A DNA stretch of 5,110 bases. Source: Candidatus Iainarchaeum sp. GTDB lineage: Archaea; Iainarchaeota; Iainarchaeia; Iainarchaeales; JAGHAR01. Each line of letters opens with the position of its first letter. Positions within the stretch are counted from its first letter, which is position 1. This document shows positions 1-5,110 of this stretch, piece by piece. The position numbers and the translations under genes are program-made. Location of the stretch: the NCBI GenBank assembly GCA_021161405.1, contig JAGHAR010000087.1:1-5110 (forward strand), written 5' to 3'. The notes beneath the pieces were generated by a model. That model saw nothing but the letters and a program-made list of their open reading frames with translations. It searched no databases and was not told the origin of the DNA.

Positions 1-222
1 GTCCAATTCTTTTGGGGATATCTTCACAACTCTAAAGTCATGCAGAATTCTTTTTAACTTTCTAAAAATCTTTTGCCTTTGCATCTTGCTCAATATTTTT
101 GAATCTTTTACGCCTAGCTTTATCAACTCTTCTTCATTTCTTTTTTCCACTACAGCAGATGCAACAACCAAAGGGCCGATTGCTGGGCCTCTGCCAGCTT
201 CATCAATTCCTGCAACTAACAT
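1..222 (-). CDS. rnhB: Ribonuclease HII, N-terminal part (cut by left window edge)
   Basis: RNase HII cleaves the RNA strand of RNA/DNA hybrids and removes single ribonucleotides misincorporated in DNA. The 74 visible codons start [20 protein letters not shown], the family's N-terminal signature. Asp7 and Glu8 are two of the metal-binding acidic residues; the other two would lie beyond the window. A second conserved element, GVKDSK (about residues 38-43), follows at the usual distance, and the frame is open to base 1. The ATG at 220-222 is the natural start because the signature begins immediately after it, as in other archaeal enzymes. No Shine-Dalgarno site precedes it, while an A+T-rich TATA-like element is centred about 29 bases upstream, so the mRNA may be leaderless. 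The gene follows TFB on the same strand after 92 bases but is separated by a likely terminator, suggesting separate transcription. The family call is secure; completeness cannot be judged. Confidence 0.95.
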   Translation of the reverse strand, partial: MLVAGIDEAGRGPAIGPLVVASAVVEKRNEEELIKLGVKDSKILSKMQRQKIFRKLKRILHDFRVVKISPKELD

Positions 223-246
223 ATCAATAAACAGAATGGGAATTAG

Positions 247-256
247 TTTTAAATTT
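247..256 (-). promoter_or_regulatory. Candidate TATA box for rnhB
   Basis: On the minus strand this reads AAATTTAAAA, centred near 251. Archaeal transcription starts about 26 bases downstream of the box centre, which would be about 225, within a few bases of the ATG at 222. This fits the absence of a ribosome binding site and suggests a leaderless transcript. The upstream BRE is not convincing, and the region is A+T-rich, so a chance match is possible. Confidence 0.4.
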
Positions 257-280
257 ATTGTGATTTATCGCAAATCATTT

Positions 281-316
281 TGAAAAATGAAAATAAAAAG
301 GAGGGGAAGCCTCCTT
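281..316 (-). terminator. Hairpin plus T-tract terminator of the TFB gene
   Basis: On the minus strand AAGGAGG (316-310) pairs perfectly with CCTCCTT (304-298) around the five-base loop CTTCC. It is followed at once by a T-rich run, TTTATTTTCATTTTTC, down to about 282. The 5' arm overlaps the last bases of the TFB stop codon TAA (317-315). Hairpin plus oligo-T resembles an intrinsic terminator; in archaea the T-tract alone is usually the main signal. It would separate TFB transcription from rnhB downstream. Confidence 0.7.
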
Positions 317-1220
317 ATGCGGTGACATTTATATTAAATTCTTTCTTTAACTCTCTATAACGGTTTCTTATCGTTACTTCTGTTACTCCAGCAACATTTG
401 CTACTTCTTTTTGGGTTCTGCGCTCTCCTTTAAGAAGACCAGCTATATATACTGCTGCTGCAGCAACTCCTGTCGGGCCTCTTCCAGAGATTAGGCCTTG
501 TTTTATTGCTTTTTCTACAATCTCTCTGCCTAGCTCTTGCACCTCTCCGCTTAGATTTAGTTCGCTTGCAAACCTCGGTATGTAATGCACCGGGTTTGTC
601 AACGGAACGTTTATGCCGAGCTCTCTCACTAAGAAGCGGTATGTTCTACCTATTTCTTTCTTTGTTAGTCCACTTGCCTCGGCCATTTCGTTCAATGTTC
701 TTGGAACGTGGTATACCCTGCACACAGTATATAAAACAGCTGCCACTACTGCCTCTATAAGGCGTCCTCTTATAAGGCCTTTCTTCACTGTTTTTCTGTA
801 GAGCAAAGCAGCAGCCTCTACAAGTGACTCTGGAATGTTCAAATAGCTGGCCATTCTACGCAATTCTGTCAAAGCAATGCTCAAATTTCTCTGGATAGAG
901 CTGCTTACTGTAGCTCTTTTATGCCACTTTATTAACCTATACATCTGAGCTCTGCTTTTAGATGTTAGCTTATGCCCTCTAATGTCTGTTCCTCTGCGAT
1001 CTATCATTGTTACAAGCCCTTTGTTAAGCTTTGCATATTTTGTTGGAGAACCTGTTCTGGCTCTCTTTTCGAATTGATCAGCATCAAAGCTACGCCATTC
1101 TTTGCCTAGGTCTATATTTGCCTCATCTATTACAAGGCCGCATTTCTGGCAGATCCATTCGCCTGTTTCGGGATCCTTTTTTATATTTTTGCTTCCACAT
1201 TCTGGACATTTAATAGCCAT
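315..1220 (-). CDS. tfb: Transcription initiation factor B (TFB, archaeal TFIIB)
   Basis: TFB binds the TBP-TATA complex, reads the BRE element and recruits RNA polymerase at archaeal promoters. The 301-residue protein has the usual length and full domain order. A zinc ribbon at the N-terminus has Cys5, Cys8, Cys24 and Cys27. The B-reader/linker follows (around residues 40-60, EWRSFDADQ then KRARTGSP). Two cyclin-like repeats follow, at about 108-202 and 212-298. The second carries the family signature GLISGRGPTGVAAAA and the BRE-recognition helix TEVTIRNRYRELKKEF. I place the start at the ATG at 1220 because AGGTGAT (1231-1225) sits four bases upstream; an in-frame GTG at 1229 lies inside that Shine-Dalgarno site and is unlikely. 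The gene lies 160 bases behind S8e on the same strand with its own tandem TATA boxes, and it ends in a hairpin terminator. Nothing essential is missing; whether the genome has further TFB copies is unknown. Confidence 0.97.
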   Translation of the reverse strand: MAIKCPECGSKNIKKDPETGEWICQKCGLVIDEANIDLGKEWRSFDADQFEKRARTGSPTKYAKLNKGLVTMIDRRGTDIRGHKLTSKSRAQMYRLIKWHKRATVSSSIQRNLSIALTELRRMASYLNIPESLVEAAALLYRKTVKKGLIRGRLIEAVVAAVLYTVCRVYHVPRTLNEMAEASGLTKKEIGRTYRFLVRELGINVPLTNPVHYIPRFASELNLSGEVQELGREIVEKAIKQGLISGRGPTGVAAAAVYIAGLLKGERRTQKEVANVAGVTEVTIRNRYRELKKEFNINVTA

Positions 1221-1224
1221 AGAT

Positions 1225-1231
1225 ATCACCT
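1225..1231 (-). promoter_or_regulatory. Shine-Dalgarno site of TFB
   Basis: AGGTGAT on the minus strand matches the complement of the archaeal 16S rRNA 3' end and lies four bases before the ATG at 1220. It decides the start in favour of that ATG over the GTG at 1229, which is part of the site itself. Confidence 0.8.
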
Positions 1232-1232
1232 A

Positions 1233-1283
1233 CTAAATCCAACAATTCAGTCCATACAATCCGCAACAATCAAGATTTGCCAT
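1233..1283 (-). other. Possible upstream reading frame in the TFB leader (16 codons)
   Basis: ATG at 1283 opens a 16-codon frame, MANLDCCGLYGLNCWI, with three cysteines. It ends at TAG (1235-1233) followed directly by a second TAG (1232-1230). It is in the same frame as TFB and stops at the Shine-Dalgarno site of TFB. It would be carried only on a transcript from the upstream of the two TATA boxes. There is no clear ribosome binding site, and 16 codons can be open by chance, so it is listed as a candidate only. Confidence 0.25.
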
Positions 1284-1299
1284 CCACTAAAACGATACC

Positions 1300-1307
1300 T
1301 ATATAAA
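1300..1307 (-). promoter_or_regulatory. TATA box, proximal, for TFB
   Basis: The minus strand reads TTTATATA, a near-ideal archaeal TATA box. Initiation about 26 bases downstream would be near 1278, giving a leader of some 57 bases that includes the Shine-Dalgarno site. The BRE position upstream (CAGCATA) is less typical than that of the distal box. Confidence 0.6.
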
Positions 1308-1323
1308 TATGCTGTTTTCATCC

Positions 1324-1339
1324 TTTATAAATGTTTCGG
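1324..1339 (-). promoter_or_regulatory. BRE/TATA promoter, distal, for TFB
   Basis: The minus strand reads CCGAAACATTTATAAA. The purine-rich CCGAAA (1339-1334) looks like a BRE and TTTATAAA (1331-1324) like the TATA box. Predicted initiation is about 1302, which falls inside the proximal TATA box, so the two promoters could interfere or be used alternatively. It lies 41 to 57 bases past the S8e stop codon with no obvious terminator between, so read-through from S8e is also possible. Confidence 0.6.
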
Positions 1340-1380
1340 TTTTAGGCTTCTTTTCTCAGCTTTCTTAGAAATAGACTAAT

Positions 1381-1788
1381 TTAATCAGTTATCGTCTTAG
1401 CATTAACAACGCCATCCTGCCCTGGCCTCGAGGTTACCTCTGCCTTTAGTTCTTTATCGCCTTTTTTAACGAGGATTATTGCGCCTTTTGTAATTATGTC
1501 CCGCCTTGCGTAGTGTCTGTTCGCCTTGTTTTCAAGCACATCTACAATTTCCATCTTTTCTACCTTACCAGAAACAGCGACATTTGCATACCTTGCTATT
1601 TGTTGCTTTATCTTTATATTGCCGCCTCTAACTCTAACAACCTTGCGCTTTTCCTTTTCATTGCTGTGTGCGACTTTCGTAGCTGCAAAATCTCCTCCGC
1701 GCCATGCTTTTTTCTTTTTGCATCTTCTGCTAGCATTTCTCTTGCCACCGCTTGGCTTTGTTTTGCTACGCATATGCCATTGAGTCAT
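1381..1788 (-). CDS. rps8e: Small ribosomal subunit protein S8e
   Basis: S8e is an archaeal/eukaryotic component of the small ribosomal subunit that binds rRNA. The 135-residue protein is close to the family's usual 125-130. It is rich in Lys and Arg at the N-terminus (residues 7-50, including KPSGGKR). It contains the family elements KVVRVRGGNIKIK (49-61), NRHYARRDIITKGAII (90-105) and the C-terminal TSRPGQDGVVNA (119-130). The ATG at 1788 is supported by AAGGTGA (1799-1793) four bases upstream and by the family N-terminus, in which Gln and Trp follow the initiator. It is divergent from cgi121 with only 52 bases between start codons, so its core promoter probably lies inside the 5' coding part of cgi121. 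TFB follows on the same strand. An extra Thr after Met and slightly longer tail are the only small differences. Confidence 0.96.
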   Translation of the reverse strand: MTQWHMRSKTKPSGGKRNASRRCKKKKAWRGGDFAATKVAHSNEKEKRKVVRVRGGNIKIKQQIARYANVAVSGKVEKMEIVDVLENKANRHYARRDIITKGAIILVKKGDKELKAEVTSRPGQDGVVNAKTITD

Positions 1789-1792
1789 TTTC

Positions 1793-1799
1793 TCACCTT
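1793..1799 (-). promoter_or_regulatory. Shine-Dalgarno site of S8e
   Basis: AAGGTGA on the minus strand, four bases before the ATG at 1788. Same type as the TFB site, showing that this organism uses Shine-Dalgarno initiation for leadered genes. Confidence 0.8.
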
Positions 1800-1806
1800 A
1801 ATTATC

Positions 1807-1817
1807 TATTTTAATTT
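1807..1817 (+). promoter_or_regulatory. Candidate TATA box for cgi121
   Basis: TATTTTAATTT is centred near 1812, about 29 bases before the ATG at 1841. This predicts initiation within a few bases of the start codon. As with rnhB, no Shine-Dalgarno site is present before that ATG, consistent with a leaderless mRNA. The match is weak in an A+T-rich spacer. Confidence 0.35.
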
Positions 1818-1840
1818 CTTTCCTATGATATCGCTTCTAT

Positions 1841-2377
1841 ATGGAGTACAAAATAAAAGATTACAATTTAAAAATTATGCTTGGTTATTTAACAATTCCA
1901 AGCAAGGGAAGCCTTAAAAAAATATTGGATTCGCAGCTTGTGCTTTTCCCTGCAGAGCTTATTACCTCAATCGAACAAATCCTTATAGGTTTTTACAATG
2001 CAATTTGCGCTGTTGAAGAAAACGCAGCTATTGCGAGGGATTTCGAAGTGGAATTTATACTGAGAACATTAGCAACAAGGCAGATCTCAAAGGCAAGGGG
2101 AATTTTGAAGGAAAGCAAGAAGCCAAAATTGTTCATTGCTGTGCTTTACGGAAAGACAAACCAAAAAATAAGGGAAGCGGAAAATATTCTCACAGGGCTT
2201 AGTTTCAAAGAGCGAAAACTCTCAGCAAAATTTTTCGAGAGAAATCTGAAAAGGAATTTTGAGAGCATAAGGAGATTTTACGGCATAAGTAAAAATGCAA
2301 TAAAGAATTTTGGAAGTAAGGTAGAAGCTTTACAAAAATTGACAATTGAGAAGATCGCCCTGCTTAACCTTTCATGA
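1841..2377 (+). CDS. cgi121: KEOPS complex subunit Cgi121
   Basis: Cgi121 is a KEOPS subunit that binds the kinase-like Bud32 and helps recruit tRNA through its 3' end for N6-threonylcarbamoylation of A37 (t6A) by Kae1. In this 178-residue protein the core signature EFILRTLATRQISKA (71-85) matches the conserved helix of the family. The beta strand KLFIAVLY (96-103) follows. The C-terminus FYGIS (146-150) then KLTIEKIALLNLS (166-178) matches the family's closing helix. It is a little longer than many archaeal members (about 150 residues), the extra being spread through the N-terminal third. The ATG at 1841 is chosen because the following EYKIKDYNLK fits the family's first strand; Met13 is an alternative that would remove it. 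It is the only leftmost-to-right gene here, divergent from S8e and overlapping the membrane protein tail to tail by six bases. No other KEOPS gene is in view. Confidence 0.88.
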   Translation: MEYKIKDYNLKIMLGYLTIPSKGSLKKILDSQLVLFPAELITSIEQILIGFYNAICAVEENAAIARDFEVEFILRTLATRQISKARGILKESKKPKLFIAVLYGKTNQKIREAENILTGLSFKERKLSAKFFERNLKRNFESIRRFYGISKNAIKNFGSKVEALQKLTIEKIALLNLS

Positions 2378-3847
2378 TACCACTTTAAATACCATGCAAT
2401 CATCCGCTTCAAATTCTCTTTTGAATTCGCTGCTTTTTTGAAGCTTTTCCCCTAGCTTTGGTTTTTGTGTTAAATCAACAAACACAATCCTTGCATTGAA
2501 ATCTTTGAGCAGGGAAGCACTTGGCTCATCTGAAAATCTACGGTATTTATTGAATAGCTCTTTGCTGTAATCGTAGAGGTAATATTCATCCAAACCAGCA
2601 ATGAAGTAGTAGCTTGGCAGATAGTAATAAAGCTGCGGAAAATCATCGTAGGTTGAATTGAATATTATCCGCTCTTGATAATTTTCCTTTATATATTTCG
2701 CACAGGCAGAGAAATCCTGCTGCTTTTCGTTCAGCATTGTGTTTGCAAACATAACATACTGTACAATTCCTATTACCAAAATAATTGCAAATAGGGTTTT
2801 GAACAATTTTTTGTTTAATAGATTCCTCCTAGCTATGAAGATCGCAGAAAACAGCATAGCTGCTGGCACGAAAAAATCCAATATGCGAACAGATTTCGCG
2901 CTTAAAATAAGGAGAAATAATGCTAATGAAAAAAGCGAAAATTCCTTTGCTGAGAATTTTTCTCGCTTTTTAAGTGTGTAAATAACAGCCGCTATTAGAA
3001 GCAACGCGCATGGCAAAATTCCGCTAAAGAAAAAATCTGTTGTTATAGCATTCCATTCTGCATTTCCGAGTTCTGCAGCTCTAAATATACTCGCTTTTAA
3101 ATCTGTTGTAATTCCCTGTATAATGTTTGTTGGGAAGAATGGATTGATTATAATGCCTGCCATAATTCCAAAGAAGGCAGCACTTATTACTTTTCTGTTT
3201 GCTGCAATTTCCTTTATGTAATCTTCTCTAAACGCAAGAAACTGCGAAGCAAATATAACTACTAACGATATTAACGTTATTGGAAATGCAAAATAGCCCA
3301 AGGCAAAGAGATAGCAACTTACTAGCGTTTTCTTCCAATCTTTGTTGAGGATAAAGAACAGCGTAATAAGAAAAAAGATTATTCCAAAGGTTATTGCTCT
3401 CGGCATTATTATCCTAAATGCAAAGATTGTTGATGAAAATGCAAAAAGCAAGCTAAACAGGAATGCTTCTCTTGGTTTTGCTTTCCATTTGATCAGGATT
3501 AAATAAAAAATTACAAAGAGCAAAACAATAAGCATAACAGCGGAGAATTTTGCTGCATAGATTAAAGGCAAGCCAATTGCATTAGTAAAAACAATAAAAG
3601 GAATCTGGTAGATATGGTATAAAAAATGCTTATCGTAGAAGCTCTCTCTGAGTTCGCTAAAATATATCTGCGGAAATTTGTGTACAATTCCCTCGTTCAG
3701 AATTCTTTCCGAAAATCTTATATGGAAATAGCCATCGTTCCCTATAAGAAGCCTTGTATTTATTACAATGTATCCATACATGAAAGCAGTGATTATTGCA
3801 ATTAGCAGCGCATATGCTGCAATTTCTTTAAACTCTTTCTTTATCAT
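2372..3847 (-). CDS. Multi-pass membrane protein, GT-C glycosyltransferase-like, substrate unknown
   Basis: The 491-residue protein has a short basic N-terminus and about 10-12 hydrophobic segments up to residue 368, then a soluble tail of about 120 residues. After the first membrane segment (9-29) comes GNDGYFHIR (36-44), then DKHFLYHIYQIPF (72-84). Such an acidic, His-containing loop after TM1 is typical of GT-C enzymes that use polyprenyl-phosphate sugars (STT3/AglB, PMT-like). Other landmarks are MPRAITFG (148-155), INPFFPTN (234-241) and KSVRILDFFVPAA (318-330). The tail has YDDFPQLYYY (400-409) and GLDEYYLYD (418-426). I find no WWDYG motif, so this is not a standard oligosaccharyltransferase. 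I recall a family with the same DGY-HI, DDFP and GLD pattern but no assigned function. The start at ATG 3847 is preferred over ATG 3880 (502 residues): GGGAG lies three bases before it and the membrane segment follows directly. It overlaps hef by 20 bases, indicating co-translation. Confidence 0.72.
   Translation of the reverse strand: MIKKEFKEIAAYALLIAIITAFMYGYIVINTRLLIGNDGYFHIRFSERILNEGIVHKFPQIYFSELRESFYDKHFLYHIYQIPFIVFTNAIGLPLIYAAKFSAVMLIVLLFVIFYLILIKWKAKPREAFLFSLLFAFSSTIFAFRIIMPRAITFGIIFFLITLFFILNKDWKKTLVSCYLFALGYFAFPITLISLVVIFASQFLAFREDYIKEIAANRKVISAAFFGIMAGIIINPFFPTNIIQGITTDLKASIFRAAELGNAEWNAITTDFFFSGILPCALLLIAAVIYTLKKREKFSAKEFSLFSLALFLLILSAKSVRILDFFVPAAMLFSAIFIARRNLLNKKLFKTLFAIILVIGIVQYVMFANTMLNEKQQDFSACAKYIKENYQERIIFNSTYDDFPQLYYYLPSYYFIAGLDEYYLYDYSKELFNKYRRFSDEPSASLLKDFNARIVFVDLTQKPKLGEKLQKSSEFKREFEADDCMVFKVVS
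2406..2448 (+). terminator. Candidate terminator of cgi121 inside the convergent gene
   Basis: GCTTCAAA (2406-2413) and TTTGAAGC (2437-2444) form an 8-bp perfect inverted repeat. A smaller one, AATTC/GAATT (2412-2416, 2423-2427), overlaps it as an alternative fold. T-runs lie at 2434-2439 and 2445-2448. It starts 29 bases after the cgi121 stop. The bases are also codons of the membrane protein's C-terminus, so the structure may be coincidental. Confidence 0.3.
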
Positions 3848-5110
3848 CTTCTCCCTTATATTCCTTATGAAATATTTCATAGATCATTTCCGCCTTCTTT
3901 TTGCCGAGCTTTTCAGCCTGCATTAGTTCTTTTTTGCTTGCTCTTGCAAGGTTTTCAATTGTTTTGAAATGCTTCAGTATTTTTTTCGCTAAGCTCGGCC
4001 CAACAAGAGGCAAAGATTCAACAAGGAACTGCTGCTGCTCGCTTAAAGAAAAACCTTTCTTTCCAACACGTAGAGCGATTTCCTTTCCTTTGTTTAGCTG
4101 CTCTCTTTTTGCAATAGCGTATATTATCTCTGCGCTCTCCTCCGGGCTTTTTGAAAAAATTATGGGTATTCTGTAATCCAAAGCGATGCTTGTTAATGCA
4201 CCGATTACTGCATTTCTGTGTATATTCCTTAGATAAAATAATTCGTTGAAATTTCCCTCTACAATTAGGAGCGGTTTCTCGAAACTCTCAGCAAGTTGCT
4301 TTGCCTGTATAAACAGTCTCTTATCAACTATGCTTGCCAAAAAATCAGCAACAGTTTTTCTCTCAACAGCAATATCTTTCGAGATTACATAATCTGCAAC
4401 ATCTAACCGCTTTAGCACAATCTTTGCTTTCTCTCTCAATTCCTTTACAACCAACGAATTGGTTTCCCTGCTGTCAACATAAATTACAGGAATTTCCTCG
4501 TTATTTACATAGTTGCTCAGTGTAACTTGCTTTTCTATTTTGAGCTTTCCCTCGGCAGATGTTTTTGTCGCTATCTCCTTAACAGTTCTTAGCATCCTTC
4601 TTTCTTTAGCTTTTGATGCCCAATAGAACGCTTCATCCCTCGTGCCTTTTGTAATTAGAATTATAACTCTGCCCGCTTTTGCTCTGGCAGTTCTTCCGCG
4701 CCTTTGAATGCTTCTAATCTCGCTAGGTACTGCCTCATAGAATATCACCAAATCAACAGTTGGAATATCTAGGCCTTCTTCAGCAACACTGCTTGCAACC
4801 AGGACATTAAATTTACCTTTTCTAAATTCTTCAATTCTTTTGATTTGCTCTTTTTGCGACATTCCTTTTGTTGTTTCCTTTGATGCTTGGCCAACAAATT
4901 CCTTTGCTTTAATTCCATCTAAGCGATTGATGTAATTGACAATTTCCTTTATAGAATCTCTATATTGATTGAAAATAATTATTCTAATATTCGGATTTTT
5001 CCTTAGCTCCGCCTCTAAAATTCTTGCCAAAAGTTTTTGCTTCGGATGCATCAACTCCTCTGGAGTAAATTTTTTCAGAAAGTAGAGTGCTTCGCTTATC
5101 TCTGCTGAAC
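3828..5110 (-). CDS. hef: Hef helicase/nuclease, C-terminal part (cut by right window edge)
   Basis: Hef is the archaeal XPF/FANCM relative that processes stalled forks and branched DNA, joining an SF2 helicase to an XPF-type nuclease. The frame is open to base 5110, giving 426 residues; the N-terminal helicase lobe (Walker A, DEAH) lies outside. Visible in order: helicase lobe 2 with FNQYRDS (46-52), VASSVAEEGLDIP (104-116) and motif VI QRRGRTAR (135-142), then KGTRDEAFYW; the nuclease domain with VDSRE (211-215), LDVADYVIS and the catalytic ERKTVAD (249-255), followed by PLLIVEG; and tandem helix-hairpin-helix motifs (LPLVGPSLAKKILKHF, 366-381; KLGKKKAEMIYEIF, 400-413). The catalytic acidic residues and Lys are present, so the nuclease looks active. 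Two Gly-to-Ala changes stand out: motif VI usually reads QRRGRTGR, and the nuclease motif usually has GDY. The ATG at 5051 and TTG at 5054 are internal codons, not starts. Confidence 0.96.
   Translation of the reverse strand, partial: SAEISEALYFLKKFTPEELMHPKQKLLARILEAELRKNPNIRIIIFNQYRDSIKEIVNYINRLDGIKAKEFVGQASKETTKGMSQKEQIKRIEEFRKGKFNVLVASSVAEEGLDIPTVDLVIFYEAVPSEIRSIQRRGRTARAKAGRVIILITKGTRDEAFYWASKAKERRMLRTVKEIATKTSAEGKLKIEKQVTLSNYVNNEEIPVIYVDSRETNSLVVKELREKAKIVLKRLDVADYVISKDIAVERKTVADFLASIVDKRLFIQAKQLAESFEKPLLIVEGNFNELFYLRNIHRNAVIGALTSIALDYRIPIIFSKSPEESAEIIYAIAKREQLNKGKEIALRVGKKGFSLSEQQQFLVESLPLVGPSLAKKILKHFKTIENLARASKKELMQAEKLGKKKAEMIYEIFHKEYKGEDDKERV
3851..3857 (-). promoter_or_regulatory. 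Ribosome binding site of the membrane protein, within hef
   Basis: AAGGGAG on the minus strand ends three bases before the ATG at 3847. It differs from the GGTGA type of S8e and TFB but pairs with the same rRNA tail. The ATG at 3880 has no comparable site, so this helps choose the shorter start. Confidence 0.5.
3866..3881. repeat. 16-bp perfect palindrome
   Basis: TATGAAATATTTCATA is its own reverse complement over all 16 bases. It codes for Tyr-Glu-Ile-Phe-His in the second helix-hairpin-helix of Hef and contains the rejected ATG (3880) of the membrane protein. It lies about 20 bases before that gene's preferred start. It could be an operator or an RNA structure, or simply a coding coincidence. 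Confidence 0.6.

Noticed and set aside
86..283. 65-codon plus-strand frame
   Set aside because: It is antisense to the conserved N-terminus of RNase HII and has no recognisable feature of its own.
315..1229. Longer TFB starting at GTG 1229
   Set aside because: The GTG is part of the AGGTGAT Shine-Dalgarno site that serves the ATG at 1220, and the family N-terminus fits the shorter form.
1230..1235. Read-through of the double TAG (for example as pyrrolysine) to fuse the upstream frame to TFB
   Set aside because: Two consecutive TAG codons would both have to be read, and TFB has a good initiation site directly after them.
1230..1380. C/D-box guide RNA or riboswitch in the S8e-TFB spacer
   Set aside because: GATGA- and CTGA-like strings occur, but no properly placed C/D pair or conserved riboswitch fold is visible; promoter elements explain the spacer better.
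1513..1917. 134-codon frame on the plus strand antisense to S8e and running into cgi121
   Set aside because: It is the opposite-strand reading of the Lys/Arg-rich S8e gene, giving a Phe/Leu/Tyr-rich product with no family features, and it overlaps two securely identified genes.
2372..3847. Assignment as oligosaccharyltransferase STT3/AglB
   Set aside because: No WWDYG motif is present and the protein is short for that family; only the general GT-C layout is shared.
2372..3880. Longer form (502 residues) of the membrane protein from ATG 3880
   Set aside because: No ribosome binding site precedes it, it enlarges the overlap with hef to 53 bases, and the extra 11 residues add nothing recognisable. 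It cannot be fully excluded.
3828..5054. A complete 408-residue protein starting at TTG 5054
   Set aside because: The frame stays open to the window edge and the visible part begins inside helicase lobe 2, so this is the cut C-terminal part of Hef.

Overview
The window is a compact, A+T-rich piece of an archaeal chromosome. The evidence is gene content: a transcription factor B, ribosomal protein S8e, the KEOPS subunit Cgi121 and a Hef-type helicase/nuclease, together with Shine-Dalgarno sites of the GGTGA type and TATA/BRE promoters. Hef with a fused helicase part points to a euryarchaeal or DPANN-type lineage rather than a crenarchaeon, whose XPF homologues lack the helicase. The sequence alone does not allow a closer placement.

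Layout, left to right. (1) 1-222, minus: the N-terminal 74 codons of ribonuclease HII, running off the left edge. (2) 315-1220, minus: transcription factor B, closed by a hairpin plus T-tract that overlaps its stop codon and preceded by a 160-base spacer with two tandem TATA boxes and a small in-frame upstream reading frame. (3) 1381-1788, minus: ribosomal protein S8e. (4) 1841-2377, plus: Cgi121, divergent from S8e across only 52 bases. (5) 2372-3847, minus: a multi-pass membrane protein resembling GT-C glycosyltransferases, convergent with Cgi121 through a shared TCATGA. (6) 3828-5110, minus: the C-terminal 426 residues of Hef, running off the right edge and overlapping the start of the membrane protein.

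Functionally this is mostly core information processing: transcription initiation (TFB), translation (S8e), tRNA t6A modification (Cgi121) and genome maintenance (Hef and RNase HII). The exception is the membrane protein, whose substrate is unknown and which appears to be translationally coupled to Hef. There is no stretch over 300 bases without a gene. I see no mobile element, CRISPR array, tRNA or rRNA. I do not see an obviously new multi-gene system. The most useful leads are the uncharacterised GT-C-like protein behind Hef, the tandem promoter and upstream reading frame of TFB, and a 16-bp perfect palindrome at the Hef/membrane-protein junction.
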